The position numbers were made by a program, and so were the translations under genes. This document shows, piece by piece, positions 23,744-31,570 of a stretch of 32,991 nt of DNA; the stretch's first letter is position 1, and each line of letters opens with the position of its first letter. Under the pieces are notes generated by a model. It worked only from the letters and a program-made list of their open reading frames with translations. It did no database searches and was not told where the DNA came from. Location: positions 1 to 32,991 of the forward strand of contig QHRW01000036.1 in assembly GCA_003220265.1 (NCBI GenBank), in the 5' to 3' direction. The stretch is from Candidatus Rokuibacteriota bacterium (GTDB lineage: Bacteria; Methylomirabilota; Methylomirabilia; Rokubacteriales; CSP1-6).

Positions 23744-24561
23744 TGCCGGCGCCGAGCCTGCTCTACGGCACCGCGTGGAAGGAGGACCGCACGGCCGCCC
23801 TCACCGAGCTGGCCGTGCGCACGGGCTTTCGCGGTATCGACACGGCCAACCAGCGGCGCCATTACGTCGAGGCCGGCGTGGGGCAAGGCCTGGCCGCGGC
23901 GTATCGCGCGGGCGTGGTCACGCGTGACGATCTCTTCCTGCAGACGAAGTTCACGTATCTGCCCGGGCAGGATCACCGGCTGCCGTACGATCCCGCGGCG
24001 AGCCTGTCCACGCAGGTGGCGCAGTCGATGGCCAGCTCGCTCGAGCACCTCGGGACCGATCACGTGGACAGCTACGTCCTGCACGGCCCCGCGTCCGGCC
24101 AGGGCTGGACGCCGTACGACACCGAGGTCTGGGCCGCGATGGCGAACGAGCGCGATGCGGGACGCACGCGCCAGCTCGGCGTCAGCAACGTCTCGCTGCG
24201 ACACCTCCAGCAGCTCGCGGCCTCGGGCGCGCCGCCGCCGGCCTTCGTGCAGAACCGCTGCTTCGCGCGGCTCGGCTGGGACCGCGCCGTGCGCGTCTTC
24301 TGTCGCGAGCGCTCCATCGTCTACCAGGGCTTCTCGCTGCTCACCGCCAATCCCGAGGTGCTGCGCGATCCACTGGTCGTCGAGGTCGCGCGGCGCAGCA
24401 AGGCCACGCCGGCCCAGGTCGTGTTCCGTTTCGCCCTCGCCGTCGGCATGCTGCCCCTGACCGGCACCACCGACGCCGAGCACATGAAGCAGGATCTCGC
24501 CAGCGAGACGCTGAGCCTCTCCGCCGACGAGGTGCACGCCATCGAGTCGCTGGCCGGCTGA
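23743..24561 (+). CDS. Aldo/keto reductase
   Basis: A 272-residue NAD(P)H-dependent reductase of the aldo/keto reductase family. The catalytic tetrad is complete: Asp33 (GIDTAN), Tyr41, Lys69 (LQTKFT) and His114 (YVLHGP). The nucleotide end is marked by the LPLTGTTDAEHM segment. It probably reduces a small aldehyde or ketone in the cytoplasm. Start is GTG 23743, overlapping the upstream stop (TAGTG). Residues encoded before it in the same frame belong to an out-of-frame shadow of the binding protein. Confidence 0.9.
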   Translation: MPAPSLLYGTAWKEDRTAALTELAVRTGFRGIDTANQRRHYVEAGVGQGLAAAYRAGVVTRDDLFLQTKFTYLPGQDHRLPYDPAASLSTQVAQSMASSLEHLGTDHVDSYVLHGPASGQGWTPYDTEVWAAMANERDAGRTRQLGVSNVSLRHLQQLAASGAPPPAFVQNRCFARLGWDRAVRVFCRERSIVYQGFSLLTANPEVLRDPLVVEVARRSKATPAQVVFRFALAVGMLPLTGTTDAEHMKQDLASETLSLSADEVHAIESLAG

Positions 24562-24581
24562 CGGCGGCCCCGCGGGCCTCG

Positions 24582-25517
24582 ATGGCCCGTGTCCTGCAAC
24601 CATCCTCGCCGGTGCAGCCTCGCGACCATCCCGAGCGGACCGACGACGACTGGCCGGCGCTGAGCGACGAGGACCGCCGCGGCATCGCACGGATCCGCCG
24701 CGAGCTCGACGAGGAGTATGGCGTCCTCGACGACGACGCGGTCGCGGCGCAGATGCCGCAGCCGTCCACCGCCGTCACGCGGTGGGCACGCTCGCTGCTC
24801 GTCGCCACGGCGCTGATCGTCACCATCACCGGTGGTGTCGCGCTGCTCAACCTCCCCGGAGCGCCACGGCCGAGCGTGCCGAGCGCGCCGTCGCAGACCC
24901 GAACGATCCCCGCGCCGCCGGCACCGTCGCGGGCGGTCGAGCGCGATCCCGCCGAGGACGTTCGCGCGGCGCTGGAGGCGTGGCTGGACGCGACGCGCCA
25001 CGGCGACGTCGCCGCGCAGATGGCGTTCTACCCGCGCGTCGTGCCCGTGTACTACACGTGGCGGAACACGCCGAGGAATACGGTCCTGGCCGAGAAGCGC
25101 AAGGTATTCGCGGACGCGCGGGTGCTCGACATCCGCACCGGCCCGGTGCGCATCGAGCTCACGCCTGACGGCACCGGGGCCGTCACGTCGTTCCGGAAGG
25201 CGTACGTGATCGAGAGCCCGCGCGTGCACCGCCGCGGCGAGGTCCTGCAGGAGCTCCGCTGGGCGCGGAGCGGCCAGGGCTGGAAGATCACGAGCGAGCG
25301 GGACGCCGCGGTGCTCGCGGGAGGCTCGCATAGAGCCCGCGCTGCACGCTCACGTAGCCCCTGGCCACGACTCGCAGGTGCGCGCGCAGCCAGCGGTGCG
25401 CCGCCGGCAGCTGGTGGAACGGGATGCTCGGATAGAGATGATGCTCGGCGTGGTACGGCAGGTTCCACATCAGGAAGCGCACGGGCCACACCGAGATCGT
25501 CGTGCGGGTATTGGTGA
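24582..25517 (+). CDS. Membrane-anchored NTF2-like protein with anomalous C-terminus
   Basis: The ORF encodes 311 residues. Residues 1-65 are acidic and soluble. Residues about 68-92 form one membrane helix (SLLVATALIVTITGGVALL). A Pro/Ser linker follows, then an NTF2/SnoaL-like domain (about 120-245) ending in a VLQELRWARSGQGWKITSERD strand pair. After about residue 247 the sequence becomes Arg/Ser/Gly-rich and is antisense to the desaturase gene, with which it overlaps by 230 bases. The original stop seems to have been lost. Similar anchored NTF2 domains occur in periplasmic proteins; no enzyme function is evident. Confidence 0.7.
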   Translation: MARVLQPSSPVQPRDHPERTDDDWPALSDEDRRGIARIRRELDEEYGVLDDDAVAAQMPQPSTAVTRWARSLLVATALIVTITGGVALLNLPGAPRPSVPSAPSQTRTIPAPPAPSRAVERDPAEDVRAALEAWLDATRHGDVAAQMAFYPRVVPVYYTWRNTPRNTVLAEKRKVFADARVLDIRTGPVRIELTPDGTGAVTSFRKAYVIESPRVHRRGEVLQELRWARSGQGWKITSERDAAVLAGGSHRARAARSRSPWPRLAGARAASGAPPAAGGTGCSDRDDARRGTAGSTSGSARATPRSSCGYW

Positions 25518-26253
25518 GGCCGTCGTCGTCCTCGCTGCAGCCCGTGTGCTCGCTCAGCAGATAGAGTCGCAGGAACGGCAACCCGAGCGCGAGCGGCAGC
25601 AGCCAGTACCAGAGCAGCGCGTCGGTCCCCTGCGCGATCGAGACCGCGGCGAGGCCGATGAGCGCGGCGAGCATCGCGCGCATCGAGCGCACGATCGCCG
25701 GCTGCGTGGGGCCGGGGACGAAGCCCAGCCCCTCGAAACGGCCGCGGGCGAGGCGCACAAGGTTCGACACGCGCGCGCGCCAGTAGGGGATGGCGATGAC
25801 GCGCCACCAGTAGGCGGCACGCGAGCGCGGCGGTGGCGCCGTCAGCAGCTCGGGGTCGCGCGCGGGATCCTGCGCGTAGCGATGATGGGCGAAGTGGAAC
25901 TGGCGGTAGTACGTCGCGTTGAACAGGATCCCGAATCCGGCCAGCCAGGCGGCGAGCTCGTTGAGCCGGCGTGAGCGGAACGCGGAGTAGTGCACGGCCT
26001 CGTGCATGACGGCGAACAGCGAGACGATCACGAGGCCGTGGAGGAGGAGCGCGGCCGGCAGCCACCAGTGGCCGCGCGCGGTGTGGACCAGCAGGACGCC
26101 GGCCGTGAGCGCGGCGAGGTGCGCGAGCGCGCGCGCGGCGCCACGCACGTCGGACCTCGCGTAGAGCTCCGCCAGGACGGCAGGCGGAATCAACCGCATC
26201 TGCTGCGTGCGCCGCCCGGGTTGCCGCCATGTGACGGCCGGCGCGAGCCTCAT
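25288..26253 (-). CDS. Membrane fatty-acid desaturase family protein
   Basis: A 321-residue membrane di-iron protein. The three histidine boxes are present: HEAVH (84-88), HFAHH (120-124) and HAEHH (268-272), with hydrophobic spans around residues 45-58, 65-85, 100-113 and 195-232. An extra His in SEHTGC (236) fits the family. It may desaturate or hydroxylate acyl chains or carotenoid-like lipids. ATG 26253 is used; ATG 26199 (residue 19) is an alternative. Neither has a strong ribosome binding site. It overlaps the convergent NTF2-like ORF at its 3' end. Confidence 0.88.
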   Translation of the reverse strand: MRLAPAVTWRQPGRRTQQMRLIPPAVLAELYARSDVRGAARALAHLAALTAGVLLVHTARGHWWLPAALLLHGLVIVSLFAVMHEAVHYSAFRSRRLNELAAWLAGFGILFNATYYRQFHFAHHRYAQDPARDPELLTAPPPRSRAAYWWRVIAIPYWRARVSNLVRLARGRFEGLGFVPGPTQPAIVRSMRAMLAALIGLAAVSIAQGTDALLWYWLLPLALGLPFLRLYLLSEHTGCSEDDDGLTNTRTTISVWPVRFLMWNLPYHAEHHLYPSIPFHQLPAAHRWLRAHLRVVARGYVSVQRGLYASLPRAPRRPARS

Positions 26254-26322
26254 GACGCGGCATGCTAGCGCACGCGCCGGAAAGCTGCCAGCCGGACGCC
26301 TCCCTGGGTTACGCTAACCGGG

Positions 26323-26562
26323 ATGCCCGGCGCCCAGCAGTGCCTCATCATCGTGCCCCGCCACGAGCCCGAGCTGTATGAACGGCTGCGCGAGCACTTC
26401 GCCGCCGACACGCGCGTCTTCGTCCGCATGGACTCGCGCACGGGCGAGCGCGCCGCCCGGAAGATGGAGGTCTTCGCCGTGGGCGGCGGCTCCGATCTCC
26501 ACCCCGAGCTTCGCACCTACGTCGACGCGCAGCTCCGCCAGGTCCGGAAGTTGCCGTCGTAG
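26323..26562 (+). CDS. Small IIVPR-family protein, 79 residues
   Basis: This 79-residue protein shares a pattern with the first half of the zinc-ribbon protein at 7868-8329. The pattern is IIVPR, a leucine-spaced helix, an acidic turn, a VFVRMDSRTGER segment and then DLHPEL. It lacks the ribbon and ends with a short amphipathic helix. No signal peptide or membrane helix is present. I recognise no function. The ATG at 26323 has no obvious Shine-Dalgarno. An ORF on the other strand that covers it is discussed separately. Confidence 0.65.
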   Translation: MPGAQQCLIIVPRHEPELYERLREHFAADTRVFVRMDSRTGERAARKMEVFAVGGGSDLHPELRTYVDAQLRQVRKLPS

Positions 26563-26742
26563 GCCGCGGCGACTTGACGCGTCTCCAGACCACCGTCCCG
26601 CTGTCGCCCGTCGACCCACGGCGAACGCATAGTTGAGTTCATCACCGGTGATGGTGAATGGTCGTTTCTGCTCGGCTGGACCTTGAAGGTAAGCTCTTGT
26701 CGGCTTCGTTCCACCATCAGGACGCCTTGCGGATTTGGACAT
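26563..26742 (-). pseudogene. Possible gene remnant with intact start and ribosome binding site
   Basis: On the minus strand GGAGG (26748-26752) stands five bases before ATG 26742. The first 46 or so codons (MSKSARRPDGGTKPT, and later RPFTITGDELNYAF) look like ordinary protein with lower third-position GC than the neighbours. The frame then runs into DNA that is antisense to the 79-residue gene and stops only at 26314. The sensible part therefore looks like the surviving 5' end of a gene. I do not recognise the family. The right edge of the remnant is approximate. Confidence 0.35.
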
Positions 26743-27003
26743 GGTCGCCTCCGTCACTCCGGTCGGTCGGGGCCATGCTGGGCCGGGATTCTAGGCCACA
26801 CGCCCCGCTTTGGCGATAGGGGTAGGCGAGAGCGACGCGAAGCGGAAACGAGGACGTGCGCGTCAGTGGCAGGGTAGCAGAACTCCCAGAAACGGGAGGC
26901 TTGTCCTCACCGTCCCGGCGTTGGTAGAGTCTCGCCCGGCTATGCTGTCGCAGGGTTGCGCCGTGGCATGCGCCTTGCCGATGACGGCGGCCGGAGGTGG
27001 CCT
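26563..27003. other. Gene-poor gap of lower GC with a palindrome and hairpin
   Basis: This 441-base gap is visibly less GC-rich in its first half than its neighbours. It contains the palindrome CATCACCGGTGATG (26640-26653) and a small hairpin CTCCC-AGAAAC-GGGAG (26883-26898). It also holds the start of a minus-strand ORF with a strong ribosome binding site (next entry). No tRNA is recognisable. The last 60 bases must hold the leader of the Pro/Ala-linker gene. Confidence 0.5.
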
Positions 27004-28062
27004 ATGAATCGCCTGTTGATTGCTCTCTGCTGCGTGCTCTCGTTCGCCATTCCAGCGCTTGCGGCGCCCGGGGAGCCGCGCTTTCTCCAGGGGACGGTGG
27101 AGTGGCCGGCGGCCTTGAACGGCGAGCCGGTGATGATCGTGCGGGGCGACGACGGACGCGTGTACGCGGTCGACGTGAGCGGCGCCCGCCGCCAGGGCGC
27201 CGAGGCTGTCCGCGTCGGAGGTCGGGTGGCCCTGCTCGTGATCGAAGGCGCCAGGGCGTACGACGTCACCGCGATTGTCGTTGGCGCCGGTGACGCGACG
27301 AGCCTGGCTCGCGCGCTTTCCCAAGGCGGCGTGCCGGCTCCTGCCGCCACCGCCGCAGCGACGCCACCTGCCGCACCGAGCCCGGCGCCGGTCGCCGCGC
27401 CGGCTCCCGCGCCCACGGTCGCACCGGTCGCGACAGTAGCGCCGGCGACGGTGGCGCCACCCGCCGCTGTGACGCCGCCCGCGGTCGCGAAGCCAGCGGC
27501 GCCTGCCGGACCGGTGCCTGCGACGGCTGCGCCCGCCACTGCGGCAGCGCCCGCACCGGCGGCGGTAGGGCCGCCCGCAACGGTGACGGCGCCCGCGACC
27601 GCGGCAGTGCCCGCACCGGCCGCGCCTGCTGCGGCTCCCGCGGCTGCGACGCCGGCCCCAGCGCCCACCGCCGCGCTGCCCACGGTTATCGCGACTCCGC
27701 CTCCGGCGCCCGTGCCGGCAGCGCAGCCGCCCGCCGTCGCGCCGCCCGCGGTGGCACCGCCCGCCCCGAACGGCAACGGCCCCACCAAGGTCCTGGCGCC
27801 GCCCGGTGAGCGCAAGCAGTGGGCGCGCGTGGACGGCAAGGTCCAGTCGGTCGAGGGAGCGCTGCTCGTCCTCAAGGCCGACAACGGCACGGTTATCCTC
27901 GTGGACATCTCCCAGCTCAATCCCAACGTGAGCCAGGCGCTGCGGCGGGGCCGGCTGGTGAGCGTGTACGGCTATCCGCTCGAGCAGAAGTTCGAGGCCG
28001 CCGGCTACATCGAGCTCGATCCCGCGCACCCCGAGCCGCCGCGGCTGCGCCAGGGACGCTGA
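27004..28062 (+). CDS. Secreted protein with long Pro/Ala linker and small C-terminal domain
   Basis: A 352-residue protein. A signal peptide (residues 1-20, ending ALAAP) is followed by an N-terminal beta-rich domain (about 24-110; GTVEWPAALNGEPVMIV). Next is a linker of about 150 residues composed almost only of Ala, Pro, Val and Thr. The C-terminal domain (about 275-352) includes VDGKVQSVEGALLVLKADNG and resembles an OB-like beta-barrel. Both end domains share a 'coating an effect of a small modifier' look (RVYAVDVS and VILVDIS), suggesting they are related folds separated by a spacer. GGAGG lies six bases before ATG 27004. Function unknown; periplasmic or cell-surface. Confidence 0.85.
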   Translation: MNRLLIALCCVLSFAIPALAAPGEPRFLQGTVEWPAALNGEPVMIVRGDDGRVYAVDVSGARRQGAEAVRVGGRVALLVIEGARAYDVTAIVVGAGDATSLARALSQGGVPAPAATAAATPPAAPSPAPVAAPAPAPTVAPVATVAPATVAPPAAVTPPAVAKPAAPAGPVPATAAPATAAAPAPAAVGPPATVTAPATAAVPAPAAPAAAPAAATPAPAPTAALPTVIATPPPAPVPAAQPPAVAPPAVAPPAPNGNGPTKVLAPPGERKQWARVDGKVQSVEGALLVLKADNGTVILVDISQLNPNVSQALRRGRLVSVYGYPLEQKFEAAGYIELDPAHPEPPRLRQGR

Positions 28063-28066
28063 CCGC

Positions 28067-29125
28067 TCAGTCCGGAAGGTCCACGCGACGTCCGGTGGCG
28101 CTCGAGCGCAGAGCGGCCTCGAGCACTTCCTGGACGTCGCGTCCCACCTCGGCGGCGCACGGTCCGGCCACGGGCCGTGCGTCGCGTACGCACGTCAGGA
28201 AGTAAGTCGGTCCGTCGCGCTCGTGATCGGCGAGCGGCGGCGGGTCCACGAACCGGCTGCCCTCGGCGGTGACGATCTGCACGCGCCCGGGGCCCGCGCG
28301 CTCGCCCTCACGCGCGGGCTTCGGCTGGTGCACGAGCAGCGTTCCGCGATCGCCGTAGACGATCATCGCCAGCGCCGGCTCGCCGCCGATCTGCGTCCAG
28401 CTCGCCTCCAGCACGCCGAGCGCGCGGGGGTAGGTGAGCACGACCACCGCGTTGTCCTCGCTCGGCAGGTCGGCCTTGCGCAGATGTGCCGCCACCGCGG
28501 TGACGGCGCGCGGCCGGCCGAGCACGACGCGGCAGAGCATGGCGCCGTAGCCGCAGTAGTCCACCAGCGCGCCGCCGCCGTTGCGGTGCGGATCGTACAG
28601 CCAGTCGCAGAACTGCGGCGAGCACCCGTACTCGCGCGGCCCGGCATGGCCGCCGCGATGGCTGAGCTGCACGGGCTCGCCGACCTCACCCGCGCTCGCC
28701 AGCGCAAGACCGTGGCGGAGCGCGGCGCGCCACGCGGTCGGCCAGTTGACCATCAGCGGCACGCCGGCGCGGCGCGCGGCGGCGAGCAGCGCGTCCGCGC
28801 CCGCGAGGTCGGCGGCCATCGGTTTCTCGAGCATGACGGGGAGCCGCCGCTCGAGCGCGCGGACGCCGAGCGCGGCGGACGCGCGGTTGTCGGCAAAGAC
28901 GAGGACGGCGTCGAGGTCCCGGCGCTCGAGGAGCGCGTCGTGCGTGTCGTGCAGCGCCGCGCCGCCGTCGAGCGCCCGCAGCCGCTCGCGCAGGCGGGCG
29001 TCGGGCTCGGCAGCGGCGACGACGCGGCCGAGGCCGCCGGCGGCCAGCGCGGCGAGATTACCCCATACGTGATCGTGGCTGAGCCCGAGAATGCCCACGC
29101 GCAGCACCGGCATAATGCCGGTCAT
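28067..29125 (-). CDS. Gfo/Idh/MocA-family oxidoreductase
   Basis: A 352-residue NAD(P)-dependent dehydrogenase. The Rossmann start is VLRVGILGLSHDHVWGN, and the family EKP motif is at 100-102 (MLEKPMAADL). Later the segment GGGALVDYCGYGAML provides the usual catalytic region. Family members oxidise or reduce sugars, inositol and related polyols. ATG 29125 is chosen over an upstream in-frame start because the extra residues are basic and overlap the divergent gene. GAGGG lies upstream. It converges with the Pro/Ala-linker gene, with only four bases between their stops. Confidence 0.9.
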   Translation of the reverse strand: MTGIMPVLRVGILGLSHDHVWGNLAALAAGGLGRVVAAAEPDARLRERLRALDGGAALHDTHDALLERRDLDAVLVFADNRASAALGVRALERRLPVMLEKPMAADLAGADALLAAARRAGVPLMVNWPTAWRAALRHGLALASAGEVGEPVQLSHRGGHAGPREYGCSPQFCDWLYDPHRNGGGALVDYCGYGAMLCRVVLGRPRAVTAVAAHLRKADLPSEDNAVVVLTYPRALGVLEASWTQIGGEPALAMIVYGDRGTLLVHQPKPAREGERAGPGRVQIVTAEGSRFVDPPPLADHERDGPTYFLTCVRDARPVAGPCAAEVGRDVQEVLEAALRSSATGRRVDLPD

Positions 29126-29167
29126 CGTAACGCCCTCTGATATTCTGCGCGGCAGGGAGGTGCTGCC

Positions 29168-29443
29168 ATGCCGCGCATGCTGCACTCAGCGCCGTGCCGC
29201 TTTCTCGCGCTCGTGCTGGCCGTCGTGCTCGTGCTGACGTTCGCGACACCGGCCAAGGCCGAAGCGTTCGACGTGATGACCGGGCTCGCGATCGCCGGCG
29301 CCGCCATCATCATCCTCGTCCTCGTCGTCTATCTCGTTGTCGCCAACGTCGAGGGATCAAAGCTGAGCGACACCCGCGAGAGCCCGCGCCTCGCGCAGGA
29401 GCCCGCGGTCGTCTGGGTCGTCGCGGCGCGCGAAGCGCTCTAG
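29168..29443 (+). CDS. Small membrane protein
   Basis: A 91-residue protein with two hydrophobic stretches. The first (about residues 12-28, ending PAKAEA) looks like a signal peptide; the second (about 38-58, IAGAAIIILVLVVYLVV) is a membrane helix. A short polar C-terminus follows. GGGAGG lies seven bases before ATG 29168. No family recognised. It is divergent from the Gfo/Idh/MocA gene and overlaps by four bases with the stop of the convergent FAD monooxygenase. Confidence 0.75.
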   Translation: MPRMLHSAPCRFLALVLAVVLVLTFATPAKAEAFDVMTGLAIAGAAIIILVLVVYLVVANVEGSKLSDTRESPRLAQEPAVVWVVAAREAL

Positions 29444-31047
29444 GAAAGCGACAACACCCGCCGCAGCACGCGGCGCAGCTCGGCCTCGTGGTCGGGCACC
29501 GCGCCGCGGCTGCGCCAGGCGACCTGGCCGTCGGGTCGCACCAGCACCGCGCCCTCGGCCTCGATCTCCCACGCCTCGAGCCACCGGCCCTGGGGATCGC
29601 CAAGATCGCCGCCCGGCCCGATCCTGAGCGCCTCCAGCGAGATGTCGCTGGCGCCCGCGGCCTCGCACCATGCCGCGCCGCGAGCGCCGGCCAGCAGGAC
29701 GAAGCCGCGACCGAACAGGTCCAGCGTGGAGCACCGCGTGCCGGCGCGCTCCAGCCACGCGTGGGCCGCGCGGCTGCCGGGGCGCCCCGAGGGTCGATAC
29801 TCCGTGATCGGGTTGTCGACCTTGGGCGGTGGCGTGCCGTCGGGCACGACGGCAGACGACTCGTACGTCGCGCCGAAGATCATGCCGAGCTCGTTGAGGA
29901 ACTCGGGGCGCCCGAGCGCAAGGGCCGGCACCTCGCCCGGAGCCCCACGCCCGAGCGAGCGGGCGTTCATGAGGCTCTGCTCGGTGATGGCGCGGCCGCA
30001 CGGCAGCCGCTCGTCCTCGTAGGAGTCGAGCAGGGCCGGGCCGGCGCGCGCGTGGAGCACGGCGGCGAGCTTCCAGGCGAGATTGTGGACGTCCTGCACG
30101 CCGGTGTTGAGGCCGAAGCCGCCGGTGGGCGGCATGTGGTGCGCGGCATCGCCGGCCAGGAACACGCGGCCGCGACGATAGCGCTCGGCGACCTGCGCGG
30201 CGGCCACCCATGGCACCGCGCCGAGGATCTCCACGTCGAGGCCGGGCACGCCGGCCGCCTGGCGCACGGCCGCGGCGCAGCGCGCGCGCGTGTACTCGTC
30301 GCCGTCGCCGTCGGGCGGCAGGTTGTTGATCAGGAAGCCCCAGCGATTGACGCCGTTGATGGTGAGGAACGTGGCCTTGAGCCCGGGCTGCTCGATGAAG
30401 TAGAGCGCGGCCGGCCGGTGGGCCACCCACGGCGTGAGATCGGCGTTGAGCAGGATGTTGATGCTGCGGTAGAGCGCCGGCGTGCCGTGCAGCGCGATGC
30501 CGAGCGCCTCGCGCACGCGGCTGCGCGCGCCGTCGGCAGCGATCGCGTAGCGCGCGCGCACGCGCTCGCCCGCGCGCTCGCGCAGCGTGGCGGTGACGCC
30601 GGTGGCGTCCTGCTCGAAGCTCGTGAGCTCCGTGTCGAAGCGGACGCCGTCCGGCGCGAGCGACTCGGCGTGGCGCCGCAGCACGGGCTCGAGGTCGTCC
30701 TGGGCACAGAGGCAGTTGCGCACCGGGCTGATCTGGATGGCGTCCTCGCGCGCGCGCCCCGGGATGCGCCGTTCCAGCTCCTCGCCCGCGAGCGAGCGCG
30801 CCCACACGATGAACTTCGCGCGCTCGGGCGGCAGGCCGGCGGCGCGCACCGAGTCCTCCACGCCGCACTGGCGCAAGATCTCCATCGTGCGCGCGTTGAT
30901 CCCGCGCGCCTTGGGATGGATGGAGGTGCCCGGGTGGCGCTCGACCAGGAGCGAGGAGACGCCGAAGCGCGAGAGCAGGATCGACGCCGCCAGTCCGACC
31001 GGGCCGCCGCCGACGATGAGGACCTCGACCTCGCGCATGCGGGGCAC
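29440..31047 (-). CDS. FAD-dependent aromatic monooxygenase (PheA/TfdB family)
   Basis: A 535-residue flavoprotein hydroxylase. The dinucleotide motif VGGGPVGLA is at 12-20, the DG motif at 172-173, and GDAAHHMPPTGGFGLNTG at 299-316. The C-terminal thioredoxin-like domain (about 410-535) is typical of phenol and 2,4-dichlorophenol hydroxylases and polyketide hydroxylases. It should use NAD(P)H and oxygen to hydroxylate an aromatic ring. GTG 31047 has GTGAGG four to five bases upstream; ATG 31038, three codons later, is possible. It is divergent from the cupin-LLM operon with a 55-base gap, which suggests joint regulation in a degradation pathway. Confidence 0.9.
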   Translation of the reverse strand: MPRMREVEVLIVGGGPVGLAASILLSRFGVSSLLVERHPGTSIHPKARGINARTMEILRQCGVEDSVRAAGLPPERAKFIVWARSLAGEELERRIPGRAREDAIQISPVRNCLCAQDDLEPVLRRHAESLAPDGVRFDTELTSFEQDATGVTATLRERAGERVRARYAIAADGARSRVREALGIALHGTPALYRSINILLNADLTPWVAHRPAALYFIEQPGLKATFLTINGVNRWGFLINNLPPDGDGDEYTRARCAAAVRQAAGVPGLDVEILGAVPWVAAAQVAERYRRGRVFLAGDAAHHMPPTGGFGLNTGVQDVHNLAWKLAAVLHARAGPALLDSYEDERLPCGRAITEQSLMNARSLGRGAPGEVPALALGRPEFLNELGMIFGATYESSAVVPDGTPPPKVDNPITEYRPSGRPGSRAAHAWLERAGTRCSTLDLFGRGFVLLAGARGAAWCEAAGASDISLEALRIGPGGDLGDPQGRWLEAWEIEAEGAVLVRPDGQVAWRSRGAVPDHEAELRRVLRRVLSLS

Positions 31048-31102
31048 AATGCCTCACGCCCCCGGCACTGTCAAAGCGGACGGTGGTACAGTCAGGGCCG
31101 TC

Positions 31103-31570
31103 GTGGACTCCGTCAGCATCGTCATCAGCCGCCAGGCGACCGGCCCCACGCCGCCCTCGACGGCCAATGCCATGGCGCCGAACGCGCTGCGCACGCGCGT
31201 GGCCGAGGTGGTGGCCCAGATGGGCAAGCCGCCGTGGTCCAAGCGCATCATCGCCGACGAGCGACAGCTCGTGACGCTGATCGCCAGCCCGCCCGCGGGC
31301 GGCAACCGCCCGCACTGGCACCGCGAGTTCGACGAGTGGTGGGTGGTGCTGGCCGGACAGCTGCAGTGGGAGCTGACGGGCAACATCGTCGTGCAGGCGG
31401 CGAAGGACGACATCGTGTGGGTGCCGCGCGGCGCCGTGCACCACATCGTCAACGTCGGCACCGAGATGTCGCTGCGCCTGGCCGTGGCCATGCCGCCGGC
31501 CAATCACTACTTCAGCCCGTGCGAGCAGTGCGGCTACACCGACGACGGTCCCCGGGAGTGGTGCGCATGA
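31103..31570 (+). CDS. Cupin-domain protein with C-terminal cysteines
   Basis: A 155-residue single-cupin protein. Likely metal ligands are His71 and His73 (RPHWHREFDEW), an acidic residue at 77-78, and His113 or His114 (AVHHIVN). The C-terminus SPCEQCGYTDDGPREWC carries Cys140, Cys143 and Cys154, which could bind a second metal. A cupin with a Cys-rich tail recalls small ring-cleaving dioxygenases such as 3-hydroxyanthranilate dioxygenase, but the core motif differs and I do not assign that. Start GTG 31103 is supported by the CAGGG just upstream; ATG 31172 would remove a plausible N-terminal strand. Its stop overlaps the ATG of the next gene (ATGA). Confidence 0.82.
   Translation: MDSVSIVISRQATGPTPPSTANAMAPNALRTRVAEVVAQMGKPPWSKRIIADERQLVTLIASPPAGGNRPHWHREFDEWWVVLAGQLQWELTGNIVVQAAKDDIVWVPRGAVHHIVNVGTEMSLRLAVAMPPANHYFSPCEQCGYTDDGPREWCA

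Noticed and set aside
26314..26562. Full-length minus-strand gene through the 79-residue protein
   Set aside because: Here the minus frame mirrors the plus gene, whose IIVPR and HPEL pattern is shared with another protein; only the part beyond 26563 looks like independent coding.
26640..26900. tRNA or known small RNA in the gap
   Set aside because: The palindrome and short hairpin do not form a cloverleaf, and no T-loop motif is present.
29357..31507. 716-residue minus-strand frame covering the FAD monooxygenase
   Set aside because: Different frame from the real enzyme; Arg/Ala/Gly-rich with no FAD motifs.
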